Shown: positions 17,490 through 25,741, counted from the first letter of the stretch. The stretch is DNA of 64,000 nucleotides from a bacterium (GCA_004562765.1 SFRL01000001.1:65324-129323), one strand, 5' to 3'. Numbers and translations: made by a program. Notes: a model not told the origin generated them from the sequence alone.

Positions 17490-18382
17490 TACTTGTCACC
17501 TCCACAATGTCCGCAGCCGCCGTGATGGGTATCGCCCTCCTCTAAGGCGAGCTTTGCTCTGCCCTCCTCGGTCTTGTACTGCTGCATTCTCTTCATTGCC
17601 TGATCAAAATCAACCAGATGTCCGTCAAACTCCGGTCCGTCTACACACGCAAATTTCACCTGATCTCCAACAACCAGACGACATGCGCCACACATACCGG
17701 TTCCATCAACCATGATCGGGTTCATGGATACGATGGTCGGAAGGTTCAGCTTCTTTGTCAGTACACAAACAAATTTCATCATGATCATCGGTCCGATCGC
17801 CACACAATGATCATAGGTCACACCTTCATTATACAGTGCCTCCAGCTGCGCGGTTCCGACACCGTGGAAACCAAAGCTTCCGTCATCGGTACAAACATAG
17901 CAGTTCTTTGATACTGCCTTCATCTCATCAATATAGAACAGCAGATCCTTTGTGCGGGAACCAATGATCACATCTGCTTCCACACCATGCTCATGCAGCC
18001 ATTTTACCTGCGGATATACCGGAGCAGTTCCGAGACCACCGGCAATAAATATGATCTTTTTCTTCTTTGTCTCCTCTAAATTTTCTTCCATGCAAAGCTC
18101 GGAAGGACAACCCAAAGGTCCTACAAAATCCTGGAACGCTTCCATCGTGTCGATGTCTCTGAGCATGCGCTCGGTAGACGCACCGACAGCCTGAACGACA
18201 ATTGTCACCGTCCCGGCTTCTCTGTCATAGTCACAGATCGTCAGGGGGATACGCTCGCCCTTTTCATCTGTCTTTACAATTACGAACTGACCCGGCAGGC
18301 ATGACTTTGCACAACGCTCTGCCTTCACTTCCATCAGGAAGATCTTTTCGGCCAAAATCTCTTTCTTCACGATCGGGTACAT
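17489..18382 (-). CDS. nfnA: NADH-dependent ferredoxin:NADP oxidoreductase small subunit (NfnA)
   Basis: 297-aa ferredoxin-NADP reductase-like flavoprotein. It begins MYPIVKKEIL; the start at 18382 has GGAGG upstream, whereas an earlier start lacks one. It shows an FAD-binding PLTICDYD, an NAD-binding GGLGTAPVYPQ and the 2Fe-2S motif DGTGMCGACR with a later Cys in KFACVDG, as in PyrK/SudB/NfnA proteins. After residue 285 it has an unusual tail THHGGCGHCGGDK with a CxxC and two His that could bind metal. It is the first gene of nfnAB-sstT. The promoter is probably the one overlapping the inverted repeat upstream. Confidence 0.9.
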   Translation of the reverse strand: MYPIVKKEILAEKIFLMEVKAERCAKSCLPGQFVIVKTDEKGERIPLTICDYDREAGTVTIVVQAVGASTERMLRDIDTMEAFQDFVGPLGCPSELCMEENLEETKKKKIIFIAGGLGTAPVYPQVKWLHEHGVEADVIIGSRTKDLLFYIDEMKAVSKNCYVCTDDGSFGFHGVGTAQLEALYNEGVTYDHCVAIGPMIMMKFVCVLTKKLNLPTIVSMNPIMVDGTGMCGACRLVVGDQVKFACVDGPEFDGHLVDFDQAMKRMQQYKTEEGRAKLALEEGDTHHGGCGHCGGDK

Positions 18383-18459
18383 ACTTTTTCCTCCATTCAT
18401 CCAATCCACTTATCGCGAGATCTGTTTCTATTTATGCCATGCGACGGCATATTACTACT

Positions 18460-18488
18460 ATAATAAAATAATGTGACATATTTTTCAA
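18460..18488 (-). promoter_or_regulatory. Candidate nfnA promoter overlapping an inverted repeat
   Basis: Minus strand: TTGAAA (18488-18483), 17 bp, TATTAT (18465-18460). The -35 lies inside one arm of the 21-bp inverted repeat at 18470-18525. Start of transcription is predicted near 18453, about 70 nt before nfnA. Confidence 0.5.
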
Positions 18489-18525
18489 CGGAATTTCTGA
18501 TTTTCGTTGAAAAATATGTCACATT
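18470..18525. repeat. Long perfect inverted repeat between phosphoesterase and nfnA genes
   Basis: Arms of 21 bp (18470-18490 and 18505-18525) are exact reverse complements with a 14-bp AT-rich centre. Each arm contains TGTGACATA and TTTTTCAACG. It starts right after the phosphoesterase stop and covers the nfnA -35. The arms are AT-rich and no clean U-tract follows, so it is an imperfect terminator. An operator for a dimeric regulator or a small mobile palindrome are other options. Confidence 0.7.
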
Positions 18526-18526
18526 T

Positions 18527-19117
18527 TTAAAAATCAAACTCATATTTCTCATATGCATTGATGATCGTTGTAGAACCGTAAGTATTGATCCGCTCACGGT
18601 TCACCCCATAATTCATGTGCACATGCCCGTGCACCATATATTTCGGCTGATAATCATCCATCAGTTTTTTGAGGCACTCAAAACCCATGTGCGTCGGGTC
18701 CTCGGCATCTCCCAGACCCCTTGCCGGAGAATGTGTCAGAAGGATATCAAAGCCTCCGTTTTTTTTCAGTTGTCTCCGAAGCTTTCTGATGCGCCGCTCC
18801 ATCTCTGCTTCCGTATACTGATCCGGCCCCGGTTTATAACGGATACTGCCTCCAAGTCCGAGGACGCGGATTCCCTTATAGTTGTAGATCATATCCTCCA
18901 CACAGATGCAGCCTCCGGGGCTGCGTTTTCCGTGTGTGCGGTCATGATTTCCGTATACATGCAGAATATCTGCCCGCGAATACAGACCCAGATACTCCAG
19001 ATAATCCGGTTTCAGATCTCCCGCTGCAAGTATCAGATCTATACTGCGCAGATACTCCCTGTCCAGATGCTCCCAGAGTCCCTTTGACTCCACATCCGCC
19101 AATGTCAATATTTTCAT
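18527..19117 (-). CDS. Calcineurin-like metallophosphoesterase
   Basis: 196-aa protein of the MPE fold. Motifs in order are LADVES (residues 6-11), AAGDLK, YGNHDRTHG, LLTHSP and VHGHVHMNYG. These supply most of the two-metal site. The first motif is normally DxH; here the His position is Glu, which may change the metal or activity. Size and pattern resemble the YfcE/MPP-like phosphodiesterases, but the substrate cannot be told. It follows the ParB-BMP gene by 24 bp and probably ends that transcript. SD GAGAGG 6 bases before ATG. Confidence 0.85.
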   Translation of the reverse strand: MKILTLADVESKGLWEHLDREYLRSIDLILAAGDLKPDYLEYLGLYSRADILHVYGNHDRTHGKRSPGGCICVEDMIYNYKGIRVLGLGGSIRYKPGPDQYTEAEMERRIRKLRRQLKKNGGFDILLTHSPARGLGDAEDPTHMGFECLKKLMDDYQPKYMVHGHVHMNYGVNRERINTYGSTTIINAYEKYEFDF

Positions 19118-19141
19118 AACAGTCCTCTCCCGGTAAACTGA

Positions 19142-21073
19142 TCACTGTTCTTCATCCTGTGCAACATCTCCCTGAAGCAATACCAACGGTAATGCCTCCT
19201 CTTTTAACTCTCCAAAAGCGGGTATCTTTCCTTCCACATTGTCTAACAGCCAGTCCATTTTCACGATATCCTTATGGCTCATATGAACACCTGCCTCCTG
19301 ACGCAGCATCCCTTCATTATCGGTAAGTACCGTATCAAAGGGTTTAAACTGACCTTTTTTGATCAGTTCTGTCATCATAGAGACGAGTCTCCTTGTCTCT
19401 GACGGAAGTTTGCCGGAACAGATCAGTTCCGTCACACCTGCGGACATTCCCCACCAGTAGTTGATGGCACGATTTTTATTCGCATTTGTGTCTGTCTTCC
19501 ACGCATCATTCCGGATACCCTGAATGATCTGCTCGTAAAATTTTCCCCAGTGACAGACCGTCGTCGCAATACTGGTCAATTCCTCGCCCTCACGCTCATA
19601 CAGACCAAAACGACGGCTCGGATGCTCCGGCACGATAAAATCCTTGTCAGAAATATAACGAATACCCGCATCCAGACGATCCGCAGGCTGCACATCTCCC
19701 TTGAGTGAAGACCATGTCAGCTGGATCTTTGCCTTCGGATTGACCATTTTTGCGCCCAGCGCAAATGCATTGATGTTGGAGATCGTACTGAAAATCGGAT
19801 AGTCTGCAATATACCCAATCCGTTCCTCCCCCGACAGCGAACCTGCGATCAGACCCAGTAAGAACTTCGTCTCATACATTCGGCAATAATAGGTTCGGAT
19901 ACTGTTATAAGTCAAGTTTGTGGAACAGTTTAATATCTTGACTTCCGGGTGTGCCACAGCCGCCTTCAGGCTCGCGGCACTCAGGTAGGGAATCGTCGTA
20001 AAGATGATCTGATTTCCATCCTTGATCGCATCTTCCAACACATCCATCGGCGAAAACTGGTATTCCGCATGATAATAGGCTTTCGTCTGAATCTGATCCC
20101 CGAATACCTCTTCCAAATACAGTCTTCCGAGCTCATGTGCGTATGTCCAGGCAGACGTCTTGGGTGTCTTTCCGTAGATAAATCCCACCTTCAGTGTACG
20201 GTTTGATGTTCCGTTCAGGAACGAAATGCGCTTGATCAGGGAAACGCTCGGCTGCTCTGTCGGTTCCAGCATCAGCTTCACGGAACGATCCTGCGCCTGT
20301 GTCAGAAACTCACGCCAGATACGGTCGATCTCATTTCTCAGATCATCATTTGAGCGGAACGGCAGCTCCTTGCGCCCATAGACGCGCAGATAAACGAGGA
20401 ACGCATCCCCCGCTGTCACTTTTAAATGTTTTCCGCCCTTTTCCTGAAACAACTGCTCGAAACGTGAAAAATCACTGCGCAGCTGCTGTCTTTCGTCATC
20501 CTCCCACGGTTGTTTCCAAGCCTTTCCATAGAAGCTGCAAAGTTCCTCATAGGCTCCTTCCGTGGAAAAATCGATCATACAGAGTTTCGATGCTTCAAAA
20601 AAATCCACATACTCATAGTAGATGCGGCTCTCGATATCATCCGTCTTTTTCGGAAGCAGCCGGATCACATTTGCCGTGATGCTTGCCGCCTCCACATATT
20701 TCAGCACACTGACACGCTTGTTGCCCTCCTGAACATAATAACGCGTCATATATTCATACGCCAGAATGGGATCGCGAATGCCCTCGTCCATCTGCGCTTC
20801 ATAGAGATTACTCCACTTGAGTGCAAATTCGGTATCCTCACCCAGCAGCGGCATAAAATTATTTGCAAAAGAGTTTTTTCTTCCGGATGTCTTTGTACCG
20901 GCAATCTTATCCAACGGAATATCAACGATGCCCAGAGGCTGCTCTCCACAGATCTCCTCTCTGGAAACAAATTCGTCGAGTGCCGGCAAATACGGGTATT
21001 CACCGTTTGATACAGCAGCCCGTGATGCCTTCTGCGCCAGTTTTTTTGCAGCACTGTAATCTTCTATCGCCAT
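19142..21073 (-). CDS. ParB-like domain fused to a BMP-type (periplasmic binding protein fold) domain, cytosolic
   Basis: 643 aa. Residues 48-140 resemble the ParB/Srx N-terminal fold: VDIPLDKIAGT, DPILAYEY and EGNKRVSVLKY, the last in place of the ParB GERR box. A helical linker runs to about 290. Residues 294-600 match BMP/Med substrate-binding proteins (KVGFIYGKT, IFTTIPYLSAA, RIGYIADYPIF, AFALGAKMVNP). BMP proteins are normally lipoproteins that feed nucleoside ABC transporters; here there is no signal peptide, no lipobox and no transporter beside it. A cytosolic nucleoside- or nucleotide-sensing role is an inference. It lies between two metal GTPase genes upstream and a phosphoesterase downstream. 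AAGGAG 5 bases before ATG. Confidence 0.75.
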   Translation of the reverse strand: MAIEDYSAAKKLAQKASRAAVSNGEYPYLPALDEFVSREEICGEQPLGIVDIPLDKIAGTKTSGRKNSFANNFMPLLGEDTEFALKWSNLYEAQMDEGIRDPILAYEYMTRYYVQEGNKRVSVLKYVEAASITANVIRLLPKKTDDIESRIYYEYVDFFEASKLCMIDFSTEGAYEELCSFYGKAWKQPWEDDERQQLRSDFSRFEQLFQEKGGKHLKVTAGDAFLVYLRVYGRKELPFRSNDDLRNEIDRIWREFLTQAQDRSVKLMLEPTEQPSVSLIKRISFLNGTSNRTLKVGFIYGKTPKTSAWTYAHELGRLYLEEVFGDQIQTKAYYHAEYQFSPMDVLEDAIKDGNQIIFTTIPYLSAASLKAAVAHPEVKILNCSTNLTYNSIRTYYCRMYETKFLLGLIAGSLSGEERIGYIADYPIFSTISNINAFALGAKMVNPKAKIQLTWSSLKGDVQPADRLDAGIRYISDKDFIVPEHPSRRFGLYEREGEELTSIATTVCHWGKFYEQIIQGIRNDAWKTDTNANKNRAINYWWGMSAGVTELICSGKLPSETRRLVSMMTELIKKGQFKPFDTVLTDNEGMLRQEAGVHMSHKDIVKMDWLLDNVEGKIPAFGELKEEALPLVLLQGDVAQDEEQ

Positions 21074-21129
21074 ATGCTCTCCTTCTGTTTTACAACTGCG
21101 AATCTGTGATCATCAACCATTTCTCAAAT

Positions 21130-22077
21130 CTACGAGAAGTAGACCAGCTCATCTTCGGGTTTTTCGGCAGGTGTCACCTCAATTGCGTGAAGCACCGGAC
21201 CTTTTCCTTTGTACTCCATCGCAAACTCGTAAGCGATCTCTGCTGTCACCCACACCCAGGAGCGGTGTTCGATACTGCCCGCATTCTCATATTTGCACTT
21301 GATACCTATAAATTGAATATCTTCCACACAGCAGGTCATCGCAAAACGGCCTGCCACAAATACGTCACTTTTCAGCTTTCCCTTGGGATTATAGACAAGT
21401 GCCAGATATTTCACTTTCTTTCCCACATATTTTTTCGGATTGTCCATGATATCCATGTAAAAAATTCCGTAATCGGCATCTGAGATGTCGAGGAAGTTTG
21501 CATTGATATCATAGGGTAACTCCTCGTCATAATTCTCATCAAGCGATCCGTCCGCACGCTCATACACGATCTGTGCCTTACGGTTCTTCGCCTTGACACT
21601 ACGGCGGAATTTCGCCTTCGGTGTCCCATCATCACAGCGGTTAAAGATGACCACATCTGAAATAAAAAACTGTTCCAGCATCATCGTGCGCATATTGTTC
21701 AGATACATCTCATAGGTCGTGGCATCCACAGTCGTGAGTGTCTGCACGATCGTCCAGCCATCCGGCGCATCCAGATCCAGAAGCGGTGCCAGTTCCCACG
21801 TCCCGTTATACTCGATAAACACCTGATCCGGGTGATACTGTGTATGCAGCTCATGAAATTTCTCTCTTGTGATCTGACTTACATCATCGATCATGACAAG
21901 ACTCGCTCCGATCGTTGCCAGTTTCCCTTCATCAAGCTCCACATCACCATCCTCACAGAGAATGATCAGCGTCCTGGCATCCTTGCCAAATTCATTTTCA
22001 AACAGCGTCTCGGAAATAAGCGAGGTCTTTCCGCTGTCCATAAAACCGGTAAATAAATATACAGGTATTTCTTCCAT
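21130..22077 (-). CDS. COG0523/CobW-type GTPase with TIGR03943-like C-terminal domain
   Basis: 315 aa from the ATG at 22077 (GGAG 11 bases upstream; a GTG at 22086 lies too close to it). The P-loop is GFMDSGKTS. The G-domain differs from the neighbour: the CxCC metal motif is missing (CEDGDVELDE in the region) and the G4 motif is NRCD. The C-terminal part has GRFAMTCCVEDIQFIGI, a pattern I associate with the DUF1980/TIGR03943 (YcgQ) family, which usually pairs with a YcgR permease in zinc handling. So this looks like a fusion of a metal GTPase with that domain. It begins 15 bp after the His-rich GTPase. Confidence 0.75.
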   Translation of the reverse strand: MEEIPVYLFTGFMDSGKTSLISETLFENEFGKDARTLIILCEDGDVELDEGKLATIGASLVMIDDVSQITREKFHELHTQYHPDQVFIEYNGTWELAPLLDLDAPDGWTIVQTLTTVDATTYEMYLNNMRTMMLEQFFISDVVIFNRCDDGTPKAKFRRSVKAKNRKAQIVYERADGSLDENYDEELPYDINANFLDISDADYGIFYMDIMDNPKKYVGKKVKYLALVYNPKGKLKSDVFVAGRFAMTCCVEDIQFIGIKCKYENAGSIEHRSWVWVTAEIAYEFAMEYKGKGPVLHAIEVTPAEKPEDELVYFS

Positions 22078-22092
22078 GCTTCTCACATCTCC

Positions 22093-23271
22093 TTACGCCA
22101 ATAAAAACAGATGCTCTAACTCATCCTCTTTCAAATCACAGCCGATCACACAAAGTCTGCCTGTATAGTCCGGCTCGCCCTCACGCAGCTCATACTCGCC
22201 GGGAACCATGTCAAAATAGATCCAGCCGCCGTCTGCATTCTCAACCATACCCTTTGCACGCAGGATCGTTCCGTAAAATTCATCGTCGCTCAATGTCTTT
22301 AAGATGCTCTCGATCTCTGCCTTTGTATATTTGTGAGGAGTCTCTTTTCCCCAGCTCGTAAACACATCATCCGCATGATGATGGTGTCCGTCGTGATCAT
22401 GATGATGTCCGCAGGAGCATACACCATTCTCATCATAATGATGCTCATGATGATCGTGATCATGGTCATGGTCGTGATCATGATGCTCATGCTCCTCGTG
22501 TCCATGTTCGTGGTCATGCTCATGATGGTCGTGATGATCATGTCCGCAGCCGCACTCCTCATCATCATGATGATGATGGTCGTGGTCATGATGCTCGTGA
22601 TCCTCATGGTCATGGTCGTGATCATGATGCTCGTGCTTTGCATGTTCTTCCGCCATCAATTTCATCTCCAGAGAATCCTGTCCCTCAATGACCTTCAACA
22701 TCGCCTCACCGGAAATCTGATCCCATGGTGTGGTGATAATGGCAGCCTTGCTGTTCAATGCCTGCATCTGCTTCACACACAGCTCCAGCTGCTGGGGCGT
22801 TGCATTCTGGCTGCGGCTTAAGATGATCGTCGTCGCATACTCGATCTGGTTATTGAAAAACTCACCGAATGCCTTCATCTGTTTACTCGCCTTCGTGGCA
22901 TTGACGACCGTGATCAGTCCATTCAATGCCACATCATGTGTCTTCTCCACATCTATGACAGATTTCATGACATCGGAAAGCTTACCAACACCGGAAGGCT
23001 CGATCAGGATTCGGTCGGGATGGAATTTTTCGATGACTTCATCCAGGTTCTTGCCGAAATCTCCCACCAGTGAACAGCAGATACAGCCGGAATTCATCTC
23101 CGTGATCTCAATACCTGCATCTTTCAAAAAACCGCCGTCGATACCGACTTCACCGAACTCATTCTCGATCAGCACGATCTTTTGTCCCTGAAATACTTCC
23201 TCCAGCATTTTTTTGATAAATGTTGTTTTTCCGGCTCCTAAAAATCCGGATACGATGTCAATTTTTGTCAT
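22093..23271 (-). CDS. COG0523/CobW-family metal-insertion GTPase with very long His-rich region
   Basis: 392 aa. P-loop GFLGAGKTT (residues 9-17), the metal motif SGCICCS around residue 63, Walker B-like ILIEPSGVG and a diverged G4 (LSRSQN). Residues of about 205-315 are almost only His, Asp, Glu with CGCG and CSCG pairs, roughly fifty histidines, then a CobW C-terminal domain beginning DDEFYGTILRAKGMV. Such proteins deliver Zn, Co or Ni to target enzymes; the His tract probably stores or buffers metal. The target is not shown by sequence. It starts 30 bp after argS, so the two are likely cotranscribed. SD AAGGA. Confidence 0.88.
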   Translation of the reverse strand: MTKIDIVSGFLGAGKTTFIKKMLEEVFQGQKIVLIENEFGEVGIDGGFLKDAGIEITEMNSGCICCSLVGDFGKNLDEVIEKFHPDRILIEPSGVGKLSDVMKSVIDVEKTHDVALNGLITVVNATKASKQMKAFGEFFNNQIEYATTIILSRSQNATPQQLELCVKQMQALNSKAAIITTPWDQISGEAMLKVIEGQDSLEMKLMAEEHAKHEHHDHDHDHEDHEHHDHDHHHHDDEECGCGHDHHDHHEHDHEHGHEEHEHHDHDHDHDHDHHEHHYDENGVCSCGHHHDHDGHHHHADDVFTSWGKETPHKYTKAEIESILKTLSDDEFYGTILRAKGMVENADGGWIYFDMVPGEYELREGEPDYTGRLCVIGCDLKEDELEHLFLLA

Positions 23272-23301
23272 TTTAATTCCTTCTTTCTAAAATAAAATAT
23301 C

Positions 23302-25095
23302 CTACATCCGCTCGGGTGCAGAGAAGCCCAAAATATCAATGCTCACCTCAAGCACACCGCGAGTCAGATCCAACAGTGCAATATAGGATCTCTGCAAAGC
23401 CGGATCCGTCTCTGCAAGGATTTTTGTCTCATGGTAGAAATGATTCAGTGCATTTGACAGGTCATAAATATACGCACAGATCCTGTGGGGTGCCAGTTCC
23501 GCAAACGCAGACTCAACCACTCCGTTAAACTTTGCCAGCTCCAGTTGAAGCGCTTTCTCACTCTCAGAGTGTGCCTCGCCCACGTAGATTCCATTCAGAT
23601 CATGTCCTGACTGTACATACTTATTCAGGATGGACTTGATACGAACGATCGTATAAAGAATGTACGGACCGGTATTTCCTTCAAACGAAGTGAAGCGATC
23701 AACGTCAAAAATATAGTCCTTGGATGCCTGATTTGACAGATCGCCGTATTTGATCGCTGACAGTGCAATCTGCGCTGCCACTTTATGTGCCTCCTCGTCA
23801 TCCATCGTCTTGTTTTCATCCTGATTGGACACGATCTTTTCATACATCTTGTCTTCAATATCCGAAAGCAGTGTCTCCAGACGCATCACACCGCCCTCTC
23901 GCGTCTTAAATGGCTTGCCGTCTTTTCCGTTCATCGTACCAAATCCCAGGAAACACAGCTTCGTGTCTTCCCCGACGATGCCGGTCTTTTTTGCACAGCG
24001 GAATACCTGTGTAAAATACAGTTCCTGACGCTTGTCCACAACATAGATGATCTCGTTCGGATTATAGGATTCCATACGCTGCACGATCGTCGCCAGATCC
24101 GTCGTATTGTAGAGCGATGCACCGTCTGATTTCAAAATCATACAGGGAGGGATCTCCTTTGTGTCCGTCTCCTCCTTCACATCCACCACAAGCGCACCCT
24201 CACTGATATAGGCATAGCCGCCATCCTTCATGCGGCGCACCATCTCCGGAATGTAAGGCTGTGCATCACTTTCGCCCTTCCAGAGCTCAAAGGAAACATT
24301 TAACCGCTTATAATTCTTCTTCAGGTCGTCTACAGACACCTTGATGATGTGATTCCACAATGCCTGATAACCTCTGTTTCCATGCTGCAGATCAAAGGTT
24401 GCCTGCATTGCTTTTTCCTTATACTGCTCGTCCTCCTTGGACTTTTTGCTGGCTGTCGGATAGATCTCCTCCAGCTCAGAGATCGTAAAAGGCGGCTCCT
24501 TCGGATACTCGCCGACAAAACCATTGTTGAAATACGGCAGGTCCGGCTTGCGCTGCTTTAACTCCGTAATGATCAGACCCATCTGCAGACCCCAGTCACC
24601 CATATGCACATCACCGATCATCGTATTGCCGAGAAAGATTCCCATACGCTTGATACTCTCACCGATGACGGCAGAACGGAGGTGTCCGACATGCAGCGGC
24701 TTTGCCACATTCGGTCCGCCGTAGTCGATCATGATCGTCTGAGGCTTTTCCACGCGCTCACATCCAAAGCGTTTGCTCTGTGCATCCTGTGCCATTCCCT
24801 TTAAATAATCTGCCAGATAGCTTTTTGACAGCTTCAGATTCAGAAAACCGGGTTTCACAGCACTCACTTCCTCAAAAAGATCATTCCCGGAAAGTTTTTC
24901 CGCGATCTGCTCCGCGATCTCGATCGGTGCTTTCTTTGCCTGCTTGGCAAGCGCCATCGCACCGTTGCACTGGAACTCGCACAGATCCGGGCGGTTTGAC
25001 ACCGTCACGCGCGCATAGCTTTTCTCAAATCCAAGCTCATCGAAGGCTTCCTCCATCGTCTGGGTAATCAGGTCCAATAACTTCTTCATGTTCAT
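23302..25095 (-). CDS. argS: Arginyl-tRNA synthetase
   Basis: 597-aa class I synthetase that charges tRNA-Arg. The N-terminal Add-1 domain covers about residues 1-110. The HIGH-like signature is NVAKPLHVGHLRS. The Rossmann fold continues through GDWGLQMG and VVDKRQELYFTQVFR. ArgRS typically has a degenerate KMSKS, here KTREGGVMRL. The C-terminal DALR anticodon-binding domain holds LSNALNHFYHET. AGGA lies 6 bases before the ATG. The leader contains a terminator hairpin 31 bp upstream (25126-25147). It heads a run with two metal GTPases, the ParB-BMP fusion and the phosphoesterase. Confidence 0.96.
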   Translation of the reverse strand: MNMKKLLDLITQTMEEAFDELGFEKSYARVTVSNRPDLCEFQCNGAMALAKQAKKAPIEIAEQIAEKLSGNDLFEEVSAVKPGFLNLKLSKSYLADYLKGMAQDAQSKRFGCERVEKPQTIMIDYGGPNVAKPLHVGHLRSAVIGESIKRMGIFLGNTMIGDVHMGDWGLQMGLIITELKQRKPDLPYFNNGFVGEYPKEPPFTISELEEIYPTASKKSKEDEQYKEKAMQATFDLQHGNRGYQALWNHIIKVSVDDLKKNYKRLNVSFELWKGESDAQPYIPEMVRRMKDGGYAYISEGALVVDVKEETDTKEIPPCMILKSDGASLYNTTDLATIVQRMESYNPNEIIYVVDKRQELYFTQVFRCAKKTGIVGEDTKLCFLGFGTMNGKDGKPFKTREGGVMRLETLLSDIEDKMYEKIVSNQDENKTMDDEEAHKVAAQIALSAIKYGDLSNQASKDYIFDVDRFTSFEGNTGPYILYTIVRIKSILNKYVQSGHDLNGIYVGEAHSESEKALQLELAKFNGVVESAFAELAPHRICAYIYDLSNALNHFYHETKILAETDPALQRSYIALLDLTRGVLEVSIDILGFSAPERM

Positions 25096-25125
25096 TTCCT
25101 TTCCTAATCGTTTATTTAGACGCTC

Positions 25126-25147
25126 AAAAAGGTCCGCAGGACCCTTT
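25126..25147 (-). terminator. Rho-independent terminator-like hairpin in the argS leader
   Basis: Minus strand: AAAGGGTCC (25147-25139), TGC loop, GGACCTTTT (25135-25127) plus one more U. This forms a 9-bp stem with one G-U. It points toward argS and sits 31 bp before its ATG, so it may attenuate argS. No T-box motif (GGGTGGnACCGCG) is present in this leader. Confidence 0.7.
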
Positions 25148-25210
25148 CATCGCATACTTTACAATACCTACAGAACCTGCCACCGGCAGCTTCTTACGGA
25201 TGCAAGGCAA

Positions 25211-25235
25211 CAAAAAAAACGCATAGCGTTTTTTC
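25211..25235. terminator. Bidirectional terminator after the 152-aa gene
   Basis: AAAAAACGC (25214-25222), ATA loop, GCGTTTTTT (25226-25234), flanked by more A on the left. The short stem with A and T tracts works both ways. It lies 13 bp after the stop of the gene at 25248. Confidence 0.7.
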
Positions 25236-25247
25236 TGTGATACATAT

Positions 25248-25706
25248 TTATTCCTCTCCGGTACGCTGGATCAGATCACGCAATGCATCATCCTTCTCGG
25301 CAAGGATCGCATCGATCTGCTCCTTATGTACACCGTCTGCTCCATCTGCACCATATGCGCCGGAGTAAGCACCGGTTGCTTCATTAAAGTTTGCCTCTGC
25401 GGCAAGTCTCGCCTGCTCGATCTCCTGCTGTTTGCGCGCCTCATCCTCCGCAGCCTCGCGGTTCAGCCGGGCAAGGATCTCCTGCGCCGCATCCGGTGTA
25501 TCCGGTTGTAACGGAGACTGTGCATCCTGCACGTCACCATACAACGGCGCAGAAACACCCATCGTCTGCGATGATGAGGCAGATACTGTTTCCTTTGCCT
25601 CCTCCGCAGCCAGTTCCTCGGGTGTCATATAATGCACGTTCCACCATTTTACGATGCTGTGCTTCATTTTTTCCTTTTTGTCACGTTCCGCTATTAAGTC
25701 TTTCAT
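25248..25706 (-). CDS. Hypothetical hydrophilic protein, possibly leaderless mRNA
   Basis: 152 aa, no recognised family. The first 60 residues are basic (MKDLIAERDKKEKMKHS, then WWNVHYMTPEELAAEEA). The middle is rich in Ala, Gln, Glu and Pro and looks disordered or helical; a short Gly/Ala/Tyr stretch (GAYSGAYGADGADG) follows. It has no signal peptide or membrane helix. No Shine-Dalgarno is visible. Instead a strong promoter ends 6 bases before the ATG, so transcription would start at or next to the A of ATG. It is divergent from sigG. Codon use looks like that of its neighbours. Confidence 0.7.
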   Translation of the reverse strand: MKDLIAERDKKEKMKHSIVKWWNVHYMTPEELAAEEAKETVSASSSQTMGVSAPLYGDVQDAQSPLQPDTPDAAQEILARLNREAAEDEARKQQEIEQARLAAEANFNEATGAYSGAYGADGADGVHKEQIDAILAEKDDALRDLIQRTGEE

Positions 25707-25712
25707 AGTCCT

Positions 25713-25741
25713 ATTATAAATGATTCGTCAGCAGAATTCAA
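25713..25741 (-). promoter_or_regulatory. sigma-A promoter abutting the start codon of the 152-aa gene
   Basis: Minus strand: TTGAAT (25741-25736), 17 bp, TATAAT (25718-25713), followed by six bases and then ATG at 25706. The predicted +1 falls on the ATG. Confidence 0.65.

Noticed and set aside
22333..22821. 162-aa plus-strand ORF rich in Met, Val and Ile, looking like a membrane protein
   Set aside because: It is the antisense of the His/Asp tract of the CobW gene (CAT/CAC read as ATG/GTG). No SD or promoter; the minus frame has clear motifs.
25096..25247. T-box for argS
   Set aside because: The GGGTGGnACCGCG core is missing; only simple terminators are present.
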